Shown here one piece after another: positions 19,688 through 28,297 of a stretch of 64,000 bases of DNA. The notes beneath the pieces are model-generated. The model worked only from the letters and a program-made list of their open reading frames with translations. It did not search any database and had not been told where the DNA came from. Made by a program: the position numbers and the translations under genes. Source of the DNA: Streptomyces cyaneus (GTDB lineage Bacteria > Actinomycetota > Actinomycetes > Streptomycetales > Streptomycetaceae); assembly GCF_004028635.1 (NCBI RefSeq), contig NZ_RQJW01000003.1, forward strand, positions 124,001 to 188,000, written 5' to 3'. Positions within the stretch are counted from its first letter, which is position 1. Each line of letters opens with the position of its first letter.

Positions 19688-20569
19688 TCAGCACAGTACG
19701 TGCAGGGCTCCCGGCAGGACTCGGAGCGTGACCGGGAGGGTCGCGTCGACCTCGCCGTCCGCTCCGTAGGGCACCTCGCGGTCGGCCTCGATGCGGATTT
19801 CCCTGCCTCGCAGGATCCGCACCTGGGGGCGGTGGACGTGGGCGCCCGTCTTGAGGTCGTTCATCAGGGCGAAGAACAGCCGACGCGGCGCCTCCTGGAT
19901 CATGACGACGTCCAGCAGGCCGTCGTCCACGCGGGCGTCGGGCGCGATGAGGCGGCCTGAGCCGTAGTAGCCGGAGTTGGCGGCCACGACCGTGTAGCCG
20001 GTGAGCGGGTGTTCGCGGCCGTCGACGGTGACCCGGTAGCGCGCGGGGCGCCAGGTGGTGACGGCGCGCAGTCCGCCCGCGTAGTAGGAGGCGGCGCCGC
20101 GCAGGAGTGTGGCGTTGTTGGCGTGGCGGTTGGCCAGGGCGTCGACGCCGGCGTAGACGCTGCCGAGGACCACGGTGCGGTCGTGGACGGCCGACTCGAC
20201 TTCGATGGTGTCGACCTTGCGGGGCTCGTGGTGGAGCAGTACCTGTGCGAGCGCTTCGGGGTCGGTGGGGAGGTTCAGCGCCCGGGCGAAGTCGTTGCCG
20301 CGGCCGGCCGGGACGAGGCCGAGCAGGGTGTCCGTGCCGCTGAGGGCGCCGCCGATGCCGCCGGCGATTCCGTCGCCGCCGACGGCGAGCACCACTCTGC
20401 CGCGCTGTCCGGCGTCCCGGGCGAGTTCCCGGGCGTGGGGCAGGCTGCGGCTGTACTCGGTCTCCAGGTCGGCCCCGGCCTCCCGCAGCAGCCGGGCCAC
20501 CTGCAGCAGGGCGGCGGCTGAGGCGGATCCGCCCGCCGTGGGGTTGACGATGGCGGTGAACTTTCGCAT
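19688..20569 (-). CDS. Diacylglycerol/sphingosine kinase-like lipid kinase
   Basis: A 293-residue protein of the DAGK catalytic family: FTAIVNPTAGG at the N-terminus, the nucleotide-binding VVLAVGGDGIAGGIGGAL with the GGDG motif, and GLVPAGRGNDFARAL. The C-terminal half carries YYGSGRLIAPDARVDDGLLDVVMI, typical of YegS/DgkB-like lipid kinases. It phosphorylates a lipid hydroxyl, perhaps diacylglycerol or an ether analogue, at the membrane. It is 75 bp downstream of the AGPS-like gene and probably in the same operon. Confidence 0.88.
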   Translation of the reverse strand: MRKFTAIVNPTAGGSASAAALLQVARLLREAGADLETEYSRSLPHARELARDAGQRGRVVLAVGGDGIAGGIGGALSGTDTLLGLVPAGRGNDFARALNLPTDPEALAQVLLHHEPRKVDTIEVESAVHDRTVVLGSVYAGVDALANRHANNATLLRGAASYYAGGLRAVTTWRPARYRVTVDGREHPLTGYTVVAANSGYYGSGRLIAPDARVDDGLLDVVMIQEAPRRLFFALMNDLKTGAHVHRPQVRILRGREIRIEADREVPYGADGEVDATLPVTLRVLPGALHVLC

Positions 20570-20644
20570 CGGTGAGCCTTTCGGGCCGACGGGAGGATGC
20601 TGCCGGAGGCGGGGGGCGGGTGGCTGAGCGGGGGGGGCGTGCGG

Positions 20645-22243
20645 TCAGTCGGCGGGCAGGAGGACGCCGGGGCTGAGCAGGCCGGCCGGGTCCAGTCGGC
20701 GTTTCACGGCTTGCAGCGCCTCGATGCCCAGGTCGCCCGCCTCGCGGACGTACCAGTCCTGGTGGTCGGTGCCCACGCCGTGGTGGTGGGTGATGGTGCC
20801 GCCCGCGGTGAGGATCGCCTCGTTGGCGGCGTGCTTGGCCCGCTGCCAGTGCGCCACCGGGTCGTCGCCCTGTGCGGAGACGACGGTGAAGTACAGGGAG
20901 GCGCCGTTCTCGTAGACGTGGGAGATGTGGCACATGATCAGGGGCGGGGTGCCGGCCTCGGTGAGCGTGCCGGTGAGGGCTTCGCGGACCGAGGCGTACA
21001 GCTCGGGGACGCGTGACCAGAAGGTCGCCGTCTCCAGTGTCTCCGCGAACGCCCCCGCGTCCAAAAGGGCGTCCCTGAGGTACGGGGCCGAGTAGCGGCC
21101 GTGTGCCCAGCGCTGCCCCGGTTCCTCGCCGAGCAGGGTTCCGCCGCACTCGCGCAGGACGGCCGCGGCCCGCTCCCGGCGGTACGCGGTGTCCTCGTCC
21201 GTGCCTTCGTAGCCGGTGATCGCCATGCATCCCGCAGGCTGCTGCCCTGCGACGGCGGCGCCGATGGCGTCGGGTTGGGCGAGGCCGATCAGTGTCTCGG
21301 TCTCGTCGGACAGCCGCAGTACCGTCGGGCGCGGGCCGTCCTGGGCGAGGCGGCGCAGCGCGGCGGCGCCTTCCTCGAAGGAGGGGAAGCGCCAGCCCTC
21401 GTACACGCGGGTCTGCGGGACGGGGCGGATGCGGACCGTGACGGACGTGATGACGCCGAAGGCCCCTTCCGAGCCGAGGAGGAGCTGGCGCAGGTCGGGT
21501 CCGGCTGCCGAGCGCGGTGCGCGGCCGGTGTCGATGGTGCCCTCGGGGGTGGCGAGGGTCAGGCCCAGGACCATCTCGTCGAAGCGACCGTAGCCGGCGG
21601 ATGCCTGGCCGCTGGAGCGGGTGGCGGCGAATCCGCCGATGGTGGCCCACTCGTAGGACTGGGGGAAGTGGCCGAGGGTGAAGCCGTGTTCGGCCAGCAG
21701 CGCCTCGGCCTGGGGGGCACGCAGTCCGGGTTGCAGGGTGGCCGTGCGGGAGACCGGGTCGAGGGCGAGCAGCTGGTCCATGCGCCGCATGTCCAGGGCG
21801 ACGAAAGGGCTCCGGCGGGCGGGAGCCAGGCCGCCGACGACGGAGGTGCCGCCGCCGAACGGGACCACGGGCAGGCCGTGTTCGGCGCAGGCGCGCAGTA
21901 CGGCGCGTACGTCGTCGTGGTCTGCGGGGAGTACGACGGCTGCGGGGATGTCGTCGACTTCGCCGTCGCGGATGCGGAGCAGGTCGGGGGTGGACTTGCC
22001 GCGGGTGTGCCGGATACGGGTCTCGGCGTCGGTGCGGACGTGCTCCTCGCCTCCGACGGCGGCGAACAGGGCGTGGCGCGCGGCGGGTTCGAGGCTCGGC
22101 TCGGGTACCGCGATGTCCTCCAGGGCGATCGCCCCGGCGGTGCGCGGCTTGACGCCGAGCAGGTCGCGCAGCAGCCCGGTCACCGTCTCGGGCAGCGGTG
22201 CCGCCTTGGCCGGGTCGCCCCAACCGCTCCACAACATGTCCAT
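20645..22243 (-). CDS. Alkyldihydroxyacetonephosphate synthase-like FAD enzyme
   Basis: 532 residues from ATG 22243 (GAGGA site). It is an FAD-linked oxidase fold enzyme closest in pattern to AGPS: FAD-binding VVPFGGGTSVVGG, then SYEWATIGGFAATRSSGQASAGYGRFDEMV, the RRSAAGPDLRQLLLGSEGAFGVIT-like segment, and a C-terminal TITHHHGVGTDHQDWY. The HHH motif is the catalytic histidine cluster of AGPS. AGPS exchanges the acyl chain of acyl-DHAP for a fatty alcohol, making the ether bond. Neighbours (lipid kinase, GlpD) fit glycerolipid metabolism. A plain glycolate-oxidase-type role remains possible. Confidence 0.8.
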   Translation of the reverse strand: MDMLWSGWGDPAKAAPLPETVTGLLRDLLGVKPRTAGAIALEDIAVPEPSLEPAARHALFAAVGGEEHVRTDAETRIRHTRGKSTPDLLRIRDGEVDDIPAAVVLPADHDDVRAVLRACAEHGLPVVPFGGGTSVVGGLAPARRSPFVALDMRRMDQLLALDPVSRTATLQPGLRAPQAEALLAEHGFTLGHFPQSYEWATIGGFAATRSSGQASAGYGRFDEMVLGLTLATPEGTIDTGRAPRSAAGPDLRQLLLGSEGAFGVITSVTVRIRPVPQTRVYEGWRFPSFEEGAAALRRLAQDGPRPTVLRLSDETETLIGLAQPDAIGAAVAGQQPAGCMAITGYEGTDEDTAYRRERAAAVLRECGGTLLGEEPGQRWAHGRYSAPYLRDALLDAGAFAETLETATFWSRVPELYASVREALTGTLTEAGTPPLIMCHISHVYENGASLYFTVVSAQGDDPVAHWQRAKHAANEAILTAGGTITHHHGVGTDHQDWYVREAGDLGIEALQAVKRRLDPAGLLSPGVLLPAD

Positions 22244-22301
22244 GGCCGTCGTCCTCACCGGTCGATTCGAGCGATGCCGTGTCCCGGACGGCCTCGCAGG
22301 C

Positions 22302-22316
22302 GTTACACTGTTACAC
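22302..22316. promoter_or_regulatory. Direct repeat abutting the TetR start codon
   Basis: GTTACAC (22302-22308) repeats 8 bp on (22310-22316) and ends immediately before the ATG at 22317. It overlaps a possible -10 element TACACT (22304-22309), which would make the mRNA leaderless. A likely operator for the divergent AGPS-like and TetR-GlpD transcripts. Confidence 0.45.
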
Positions 22317-22916
22317 ATGACGCCTATTCGTCACAACCATTCGGACAGCGATGCGGTGCTCGACGCGGTGCGCGACTGCGTCCTGGCCGTCGGTGTCCGT
22401 CGTACGACGCTGACCGACGTGGCCCGCCGCGCGGGGGTCTCCCGGATGACGCTGTACCGGCGGTGGCCCGATGTGCGCACCCTGGTGGGGGACTTGATGA
22501 CCCGGGAGTGGGTCGCGGTGGCCACGGGGGCCATGCCCGAGCGGGGCCCCGGGGCCGACGCGCGGAGCCTGATCGTCGACGGGCTCGTGGCCGGGGTGGA
22601 GGCCTTCCGCGCCCATCCGCTGTTCCGGAAGATCGTCGACGTCGATCCGGAACTGCTCCTCCCCTACGTCCTCGACCGCCGCGGCGCGAGCCAGGAGGCC
22701 CTCATCGCGCTGCTGGCCGACGCCCTGCGCGAAGGCCACGCCGACGGGTCCGTACGCACCTGCCATGCCGAACGGCAGGCGCGGGCCCTGCTGCTGATCG
22801 TCCAGTCCTTCACGCTGTCCCTGCGGACCATGACCGACGAGGACGACGCCGACCTGAGCAGCGAGGCCTTCCTGGCGGAACTGCGCAGCATCCTCGAGAG
22901 GACCCTGACGCCATGA
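22317..22916 (+). CDS. TetR family regulator of the glycerolipid locus
   Basis: A 199-residue regulator. Its N-terminal helix-turn-helix reads LDAVRDCVLAVGVRRTTLTDVARRAGVSRMTLYRRWPDVRTLVGDLM. The start at ATG 22317 has no upstream ribosome site and follows a GTTACAC tandem. It is divergent from the AGPS-like gene and overlaps GlpD by ATGA, so it sits between and probably controls both transcripts. The ligand may be a lipid or acyl-CoA (inference only). Confidence 0.88.
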   Translation: MTPIRHNHSDSDAVLDAVRDCVLAVGVRRTTLTDVARRAGVSRMTLYRRWPDVRTLVGDLMTREWVAVATGAMPERGPGADARSLIVDGLVAGVEAFRAHPLFRKIVDVDPELLLPYVLDRRGASQEALIALLADALREGHADGSVRTCHAERQARALLLIVQSFTLSLRTMTDEDDADLSSEAFLAELRSILERTLTP

Positions 22917-24505
22917 GCCCCACTGCTCCTCCCCCGGTTCCCGCATCGTCCCTGTCGGCCGCCCGGCGCTCGCGCGAGCTGGCCGAGACGGTCGGCGGTC
23001 CGGTCGTGGACGTCCTGGTCGTCGGGCTGGGCGCGACCGGTGCCGGGGCCGCCCTGGACGCCGCCGCGCGTGGTCTGACGGTCGTTGCCGTCGACGCACA
23101 CGACCTGGCCTTCGGCACCTCCCGCTTCAGCAGCAAGCTCATCCACGGCGGGCTGCGCTATCTCGCCTCGGGGCAGCTCGACGTGGCCCACGAGAGCGCG
23201 GTCGAACGCGGGGTGCTGATGGAGCGCACGGCACCCCATCTGGTGCGGGCCCAGCCCTTCGTCCTGCCCCTCACCCCGCTGGTCTCCCGTGGCCAGTCCG
23301 CCCTGGCCTGGGCCGGATTCCGGGCCGGTGACACGCTGCGTCTGGCGGCCCGCACGGCCCGCGCCACCCTGCCCGCCCCGCGCCGGCTCTCGGCGCTGGA
23401 GACCCGGCACCTCGCCCCCGCCCTGCGCACCCAGGGCCTGCGCGGCGGCCTGCTGTCCTGGGACGGCCGGCTCACCGACGACGCCCGCCTGGTGACCGCG
23501 ATCGCCCGCACCGCCGCGGCCCGCGGTGCGCGGATCCTCACCCGGGTCAGGGCACTGCAACTCACCGCTTCCGGCGCCCGGATACGCGACGAACTCACCG
23601 GCGAAGAGGGCGAGATCAGGGCCCGCGCCGTGATCAACGCGTCCGGCGTCTGGGCGGGCGGCCTCGTGGACGGCATCCGGATCCGCCCTTCCCGCGGCAC
23701 CCACCTCGTCCTGCGCTCCGAGCACCTCGGCCCGCTGCCCGCGGGGCTCCACGTGCCCGTGCCCGGGGAGACCAACCGCTTCGTCCTCGTCCTGCCCCAG
23801 GGCGACGGCCGGGTCTACGTCGGTCTCACCGACGAGCCCGTCGACGGCGACATCCCCGACGTTCCCGAGGTACCCGAGACGGACATCGGCTTCCTCCTCG
23901 ACGTCCTCGGCTCCGTCCTCGACATCCCGGTCCAACGTGACGACGTCGTGGGCGCGTTCGCCGGACTGCGCCCCCTGCTCGACACCACCTCGGGCGAGCA
24001 CTCCGGCGCGGCTCCTCGGACCGCCGACATCTCCCGTCGGCATGCGGTCCTCACCTCGCCGGACGGCGTGATCACCGTGGTCGGCGGCAAACTCACCACC
24101 TATCGCCGCATGGCCGAGGACGCCGTCGACTCGGCCGTCGCCACCCGCAAACTCACCGCCGGCCCGTCCCCCACCGCCTCACTCCCCCTCGTGGGGGCCG
24201 CGTCACCCGACACGCTCGGTTCCGTGCGGGCACCGCGCCGCCTCGTCCAGCGCTACGGCACCGAGGCACCGGCCGTCCATGCCCTCGGCGCACACGATCC
24301 CCGGCTGGGCGAACCTGTGCTGCCGGGGCATCCCGTCACCGCCGCCGAACTGCTGTGGGCCGTACGCCACGAAGGCGCCCTGGACGAGGCCGACCTGCTC
24401 GACCGGCGCACCCGCATCGGGCTGGTGCCGTCCGACCGGGCGGCGGCGCTGGACGTCGTACGCCAGGTACTGGACGAGGTGTCGGCGCAGGTGGGTGACA
24501 TGTAG
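22913..24505 (+). CDS. glpD: Glycerol-3-phosphate dehydrogenase/oxidase
   Basis: A 530-residue FAD enzyme oxidising sn-glycerol 3-phosphate to DHAP at the membrane. It has VVDVLVVGLGATGAGAALDAAARG (FAD Rossmann), the GlpD signature FGTSRFSSKLIHGGLRYL, a FAD-contact INASGVWA, and TVVGGKLTTYRRMAEDAV near the C-terminus. Start ATG 22913 overlaps the TetR stop. In this setting it could supply DHAP to an AGPS-like ether-forming step, though routine glycerol use is equally compatible; no glycerol kinase or facilitator is next to it. Confidence 0.92.
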   Translation: MSPTAPPPVPASSLSAARRSRELAETVGGPVVDVLVVGLGATGAGAALDAAARGLTVVAVDAHDLAFGTSRFSSKLIHGGLRYLASGQLDVAHESAVERGVLMERTAPHLVRAQPFVLPLTPLVSRGQSALAWAGFRAGDTLRLAARTARATLPAPRRLSALETRHLAPALRTQGLRGGLLSWDGRLTDDARLVTAIARTAAARGARILTRVRALQLTASGARIRDELTGEEGEIRARAVINASGVWAGGLVDGIRIRPSRGTHLVLRSEHLGPLPAGLHVPVPGETNRFVLVLPQGDGRVYVGLTDEPVDGDIPDVPEVPETDIGFLLDVLGSVLDIPVQRDDVVGAFAGLRPLLDTTSGEHSGAAPRTADISRRHAVLTSPDGVITVVGGKLTTYRRMAEDAVDSAVATRKLTAGPSPTASLPLVGAASPDTLGSVRAPRRLVQRYGTEAPAVHALGAHDPRLGEPVLPGHPVTAAELLWAVRHEGALDEADLLDRRTRIGLVPSDRAAALDVVRQVLDEVSAQVGDM

Positions 24506-24515
24506 GGCGGCGAGC

Positions 24516-24535
24516 CCGCCTGGGACGTCAGGCGG
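24516..24535. terminator. Hairpin between glpD and methyltransferase ends
   Basis: CCGCCT, 8-nt loop, AGGCGG in the 22-bp gap between convergent genes, running slightly into the methyltransferase 3' end. Confidence 0.3.
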
Positions 24536-25166
24536 CGCCGCGCCGTATGCGCCACACGTTGTCGTCCCGGAAGCCGTCCACGCCGTCGGGCGACACGCTC
24601 ACACTGCGCACCGTGTCCAGCGTCTGCACGGTCCAGTCGTGCTCCGGCAGCGCGAGTTCGTCGAGGACGCTCTGCAGCGTCGGGAATTCCACCTCGAAGG
24701 GCGGCTCGCTCTGCCACGACGGCCAGCCGGCGTGCATGACGATCAGCAGGGTGCCTCCCGCCGAGACCGCCGCTGCGGCCCGGCGCAGAATCCGCCGCTG
24801 GTCCAGTGCGATCGGCGACTGCAGAAACTGCGCGTTCACCAGGTCGAAGGAGCCCTCGGGGAACGTCTCGCCCAGGACGTGACGTTCCCACACCGCGCGG
24901 TCGCTCACGCCGGCCTCGGCGGCGTGCAGGGCGGCGCGCTCCAAAGCCGTGTGCGCGATGTCGACGCCGGTGACCTGCCAGCCGCGCGATGCCAGCCACA
25001 CCGCGTCGGCCCCCTCTCCGCACCCGAGGTCGAGCGCGTTGCCCGGCCCGAGGCCGGAGGCCTCCCGGACCAGCAGCGGGTTCGGGCGGCCGCTCCACAG
25101 TCGCCCGCCGTCTCGGTAGCGGGCCTCCCAGAACTCGGCGGCCCTCAGGGCGGTGTTCTCGGTCAT
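24528..25166 (-). CDS. SAM-dependent class I methyltransferase
   Basis: A 212-residue protein with a strong GGGAGG ribosome site. The SAM motif I is NALDLGCGEGADAVWLASRGW, with VTGVDIAHTALERA as motif II; the N-terminal EFWEARYRDGGRLWSGRPNPLLVREA is typical of the small SAM-methyltransferases that resemble thiopurine/tellurite-type enzymes. Acceptor substrate unknown. Monocistronic and convergent with glpD. Confidence 0.88.
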   Translation of the reverse strand: MTENTALRAAEFWEARYRDGGRLWSGRPNPLLVREASGLGPGNALDLGCGEGADAVWLASRGWQVTGVDIAHTALERAALHAAEAGVSDRAVWERHVLGETFPEGSFDLVNAQFLQSPIALDQRRILRRAAAAVSAGGTLLIVMHAGWPSWQSEPPFEVEFPTLQSVLDELALPEHDWTVQTLDTVRSVSVSPDGVDGFRDDNVWRIRRGAA

Positions 25167-25417
25167 GGCGCCTCCCAGGTCACAGCTGTCATGGAGGGAC
25201 TCGGACGAGCGCGGGGCTGCCCGGTCCCTGCTGAAGAAGGCTGCGGGAGGCCCCTGAGGGAGGCAAACACTCTTGCCGGTTCAGCAAAGGGTTCGAGGCA
25301 CGCGCGGTGGGGCCGCGCCCCCGCTGACGTCCCTGGTCGGCGGCTGGCGGCGAGTCACCGCGCCGGGGTGCGACGCCGCAGTTCGCGCTCCCGGCGCCGG
25401 GTCGGCAGGATGGGCCC

Positions 25418-25951
25418 ATGACCGAGATCCGCACGCCCCGTCTTGTGCTGCGCCGATGGTTGGACGACGACCTCGTCCCCCTGTCCGAGATCCACGCCGA
25501 TCCGGTGGTGATGCAGGGCATCGGCGACGGCAGGCCGCGCTCCCCGGAGCAGACCGCCGAGGACATCGAGGCGTGGGAGGAGGAGTGGGACGAGGAAGGG
25601 TTCGGGATGTTCGCGGTCGAGCTCCTGGGCTCCGGTGAGTTGGCGGGCGCCGTCGGCTTGTCCGTCGCCGACGCTCCGGCCGAGGTCGCCGGCCAGGTGG
25701 CGATCAGCTGGCGGCTCGGACGGGCGTTCTGGGGGCAGGGCTACGCCTCCGAAGCAGCGCACGCCACACTGGAGTTCGCCCTGCAGGACCGCGGCCTCGA
25801 CCGCGTGGTCGCCGTGCGCCGGACGGGCGACAGTGCCTCCGCGAACGTACTGGACAAACTCGGCATGCAGGCGGAAGGCACCGCCCAGCACCCGGTCCAC
25901 GGCTACGAGGTCGTGGTACACGGCATCGACCTGACGCAGTACCAGGAATAG
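25418..25951 (+). CDS. GNAT family N-acetyltransferase (RimJ/RimL type)
   Basis: A 177-residue acetyltransferase: TPRLVLRRWLDDDLVPLSEIHADP at the N-terminus is the RimJ/L-type opening, WRLGRAFWGQGYASEAAHATLEFAL is the acetyl-CoA-binding motif A, and VRRTGDSASANVLDKLGMQAEG the C-terminal motif. It transfers acetyl from acetyl-CoA to an amine, either a protein N-terminus or a small molecule. No partner genes. Confidence 0.9.
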   Translation: MTEIRTPRLVLRRWLDDDLVPLSEIHADPVVMQGIGDGRPRSPEQTAEDIEAWEEEWDEEGFGMFAVELLGSGELAGAVGLSVADAPAEVAGQVAISWRLGRAFWGQGYASEAAHATLEFALQDRGLDRVVAVRRTGDSASANVLDKLGMQAEGTAQHPVHGYEVVVHGIDLTQYQE

Positions 25952-26114
25952 CCCCCCCCCGCGACCGGCTCGAGTCGAGGACGCGGGTCACCTCTCAGTC
26001 AGTGACGAGTGCCGTGCCGGGTCCGTGACGAGCCGGTGAGGCGGGGGATTCCCTCACCCTCCCTCCGGGGCATGCCACCAGGCGCCGGTGACACCGTTCG
26101 CTGAAGCTGGCCCC

Positions 26115-27347
26115 ATGACCAAGCCACAGGTGAAGAACTCCCGGTCGCGCCTGGCGGCCGCCCTGGCCGGCGCGGCACTCGGTGCCGGTGCCCTGGTGAT
26201 GCCCGCGTCCGCGGCGCCGTCCTCGCCCGCACAGGCCGGTCCGTCGGGCCGGGCGGACCTGCGGGCGGAGGTGCAACGCACGCTTGAGGAGGCGGGGTAC
26301 GTCGGTATCTCGGTGGAGGTTCGCGACGGACGCCACCGCTTCCGGGCCCGGGCCGGGGAGGCGAAGCTGGGCACCGGCCGTCCCGTTCCCCATGGCGGCT
26401 CCCTGCGGGCCGCCAGCGTGACGAAGCCGTTCGTCGCCACGGTGGTGCTGCAACTGGTCGCGGAGGGACGGCTGTCGTTGGACGACACGGTGGAGCGGTG
26501 GCTGCCGGGAGTCGTGACCGGCAACGGCAACGACGGCAGCCGTATCACCGTGCGCCACCTGCTGCAGCACACGAGTGGCGTCCACAACTACGACTACACC
26601 GATGACACGGGCGACGACTCCGCCGCCTTCCAACGGCACAGGTTCGACCGCATCGAGCCGGAACAGCTCATCGCCGGGGCGATGCGCAGCAGGCCCGACT
26701 TCCCACCGGCCGCCCCCGGCGATCCCGAGCCCGACTGGAACTACTCCAACTCCGGTTACGTGCTCGCCGGCATGATCATCCAGCAGGTCACCGGTCGAAC
26801 CTGGGCGACGGAGGTGCACCACCGGATCGTCGAACCGCTCGGCCTCACCGGCACCTACGCCCCCGGACACGATCCCTTCCTTCGCGGACCGCACGCCCAC
26901 ACGTACCACCGTTTCCCGGGTTCGGACGGCTGGACCGACACCACGGTCCGTGACATGTCCTGGGCCGATGCCGCCGGCGCACTCATCACGACCGAGCGCG
27001 ACCAGGACCGCTTCCTCGGCGCGCTGTTCGACGGCCATCTGCTACCGCCTCGGGAACTGGCGGAGATGCGCCACGTCGTGCCGGTGGGCGAGGACTTCCA
27101 GGTGCCCTTCCCCGGACTGCATTACGGACTGGGGCTGATGCGGCAACCGCTGAGCTGCGGCGGGTACCGATGGGGCCACGGCGGCGACACCGACGGCGGC
27201 ACCGTCAGGAACGGCCTCACCGAGGACGGGTCGCGCAGCATCGTCATCAGCGCCACCGGCAAGGTTCCCGAGGACGAACCGCTGTTGCGCGCCGAGGCAG
27301 CCGTCCAGCGGCTCGTCGACACCGTGCTCTGCGAGGGCGTCCGGTGA
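26115..27347 (+). CDS. Secreted class C beta-lactamase-like serine hydrolase
   Basis: 410 residues from ATG 26115 with a Sec signal peptide (AALAGAALGAGALVMPASAAP). The serine-hydrolase motifs are present: SVTK (SxxK, nucleophile Ser) at about residue 107, YSN in WNYSNSGY, and HGGDTDG in place of KTG. The length and motifs fit the D-alanyl-D-alanine carboxypeptidase / class C beta-lactamase / EstB group. It probably acts on peptidoglycan peptides or esters outside the cell; sequence alone does not tell which. Confidence 0.9.
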   Translation: MTKPQVKNSRSRLAAALAGAALGAGALVMPASAAPSSPAQAGPSGRADLRAEVQRTLEEAGYVGISVEVRDGRHRFRARAGEAKLGTGRPVPHGGSLRAASVTKPFVATVVLQLVAEGRLSLDDTVERWLPGVVTGNGNDGSRITVRHLLQHTSGVHNYDYTDDTGDDSAAFQRHRFDRIEPEQLIAGAMRSRPDFPPAAPGDPEPDWNYSNSGYVLAGMIIQQVTGRTWATEVHHRIVEPLGLTGTYAPGHDPFLRGPHAHTYHRFPGSDGWTDTTVRDMSWADAAGALITTERDQDRFLGALFDGHLLPPRELAEMRHVVPVGEDFQVPFPGLHYGLGLMRQPLSCGGYRWGHGGDTDGGTVRNGLTEDGSRSIVISATGKVPEDEPLLRAEAAVQRLVDTVLCEGVR

Positions 27348-27399
27348 TGCGGCCCACGCCGTCGTGCGGATCGTGGACTCCACACCCGTGACAGGAAGT

Positions 27400-28191
27400 T
27401 CACTCCTCCGGCGCCTCCAGCCAGAAGCCCGACCGGGTCAGCCAGAGATCGAGCAGTTCCTTGTCTCCCTGCGTCCGGATGGCGGGCGCGGGGCGGCGGT
27501 AGAAGAAGAGGAGCAGGTCCGTCGCCGGGCCGCGTGCGGTCGCGGTGGCGTTGTCGGCCCCCGCGCGCCAGACGGGCCGCTTGCCGGTGAGGTCGACCAG
27601 CCATTCTCCGGCGTCGGTCGCGTCGAAGTGGAGCGTACGGTCGGGGCCGAGCAGGTCGGGCAGGTCCGGCCGGGGCTCGAACGCCTCGGGGAACGTCGAG
27701 TATTCCAGCCACTCCTCCACCGCGTCGAGGGCGAGGTCGCGCTCCAGTACGAACTCCGTTCCGGCCGCCAGGGCCGCGTCGGCGCGGTGCACGGCGGTCT
27801 CGTACGTCATGCGCCGCGCCCAGAACGTCACCGGCGCGGGCCGCTCCTCGGAAGGGTTCCACGCCAGTGCGTCGGGCCCGGCCGCGCGGAGGGTGGCACT
27901 GAGGCTCGCGGCGCCTTCGAGGAGCCACGGGATCAGGAACGACTCGTCCTCGTGGAGGTAGGTGGTCGGGTCGTTCACCAGGTCGTCGGGGGTCGGGGCC
28001 GATGCCCGGCTCCGTACGATCTCCTCCGCCCAGCGGTGGTCGCCGCCCACGTGCCGCAGCAGTTGGCCGAGGTTCCAGCCGGGGCAGGAGAGCACCGGGG
28101 CCGTCATGTCCGCGCCCCGCACGTGGGCGGTGAGGCGTTCGGTCTGGGTGACGATCTCGTCGCAGTAGCGGTCGAAGGTCGGCGAGGTCAT
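27400..28191 (-). CDS. Mycothiol-dependent maleylpyruvate isomerase family protein
   Basis: 263 residues from ATG 28191. The N-terminal four-helix bundle has YCDEIVTQTERLTAHVRG, then VLSCPGWNLGQLLRHVGGDHRWAEEIV, matching the MDMPI/DinB-like domain whose His ligates a metal and uses mycothiol. The C-terminal part has the SCP2-like stretch LHFDATDAGEWLVDLTG and TARGPATDLLLFFYRR. Substrate unknown; many paralogues exist in Streptomyces. Confidence 0.87.
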   Translation of the reverse strand: MTSPTFDRYCDEIVTQTERLTAHVRGADMTAPVLSCPGWNLGQLLRHVGGDHRWAEEIVRSRASAPTPDDLVNDPTTYLHEDESFLIPWLLEGAASLSATLRAAGPDALAWNPSEERPAPVTFWARRMTYETAVHRADAALAAGTEFVLERDLALDAVEEWLEYSTFPEAFEPRPDLPDLLGPDRTLHFDATDAGEWLVDLTGKRPVWRAGADNATATARGPATDLLLFFYRRPAPAIRTQGDKELLDLWLTRSGFWLEAPEE

Positions 28192-28297
28192 CGCCTCATG
28201 ATGCCGCAGGGCCAGGGCCCCCTTGTCAGTGGTCTCGGATACTGTGTGCCGCCTGAGCAAGATCGGGGAGCAGGATCAGGTGGGGAGAGAGCACGCG

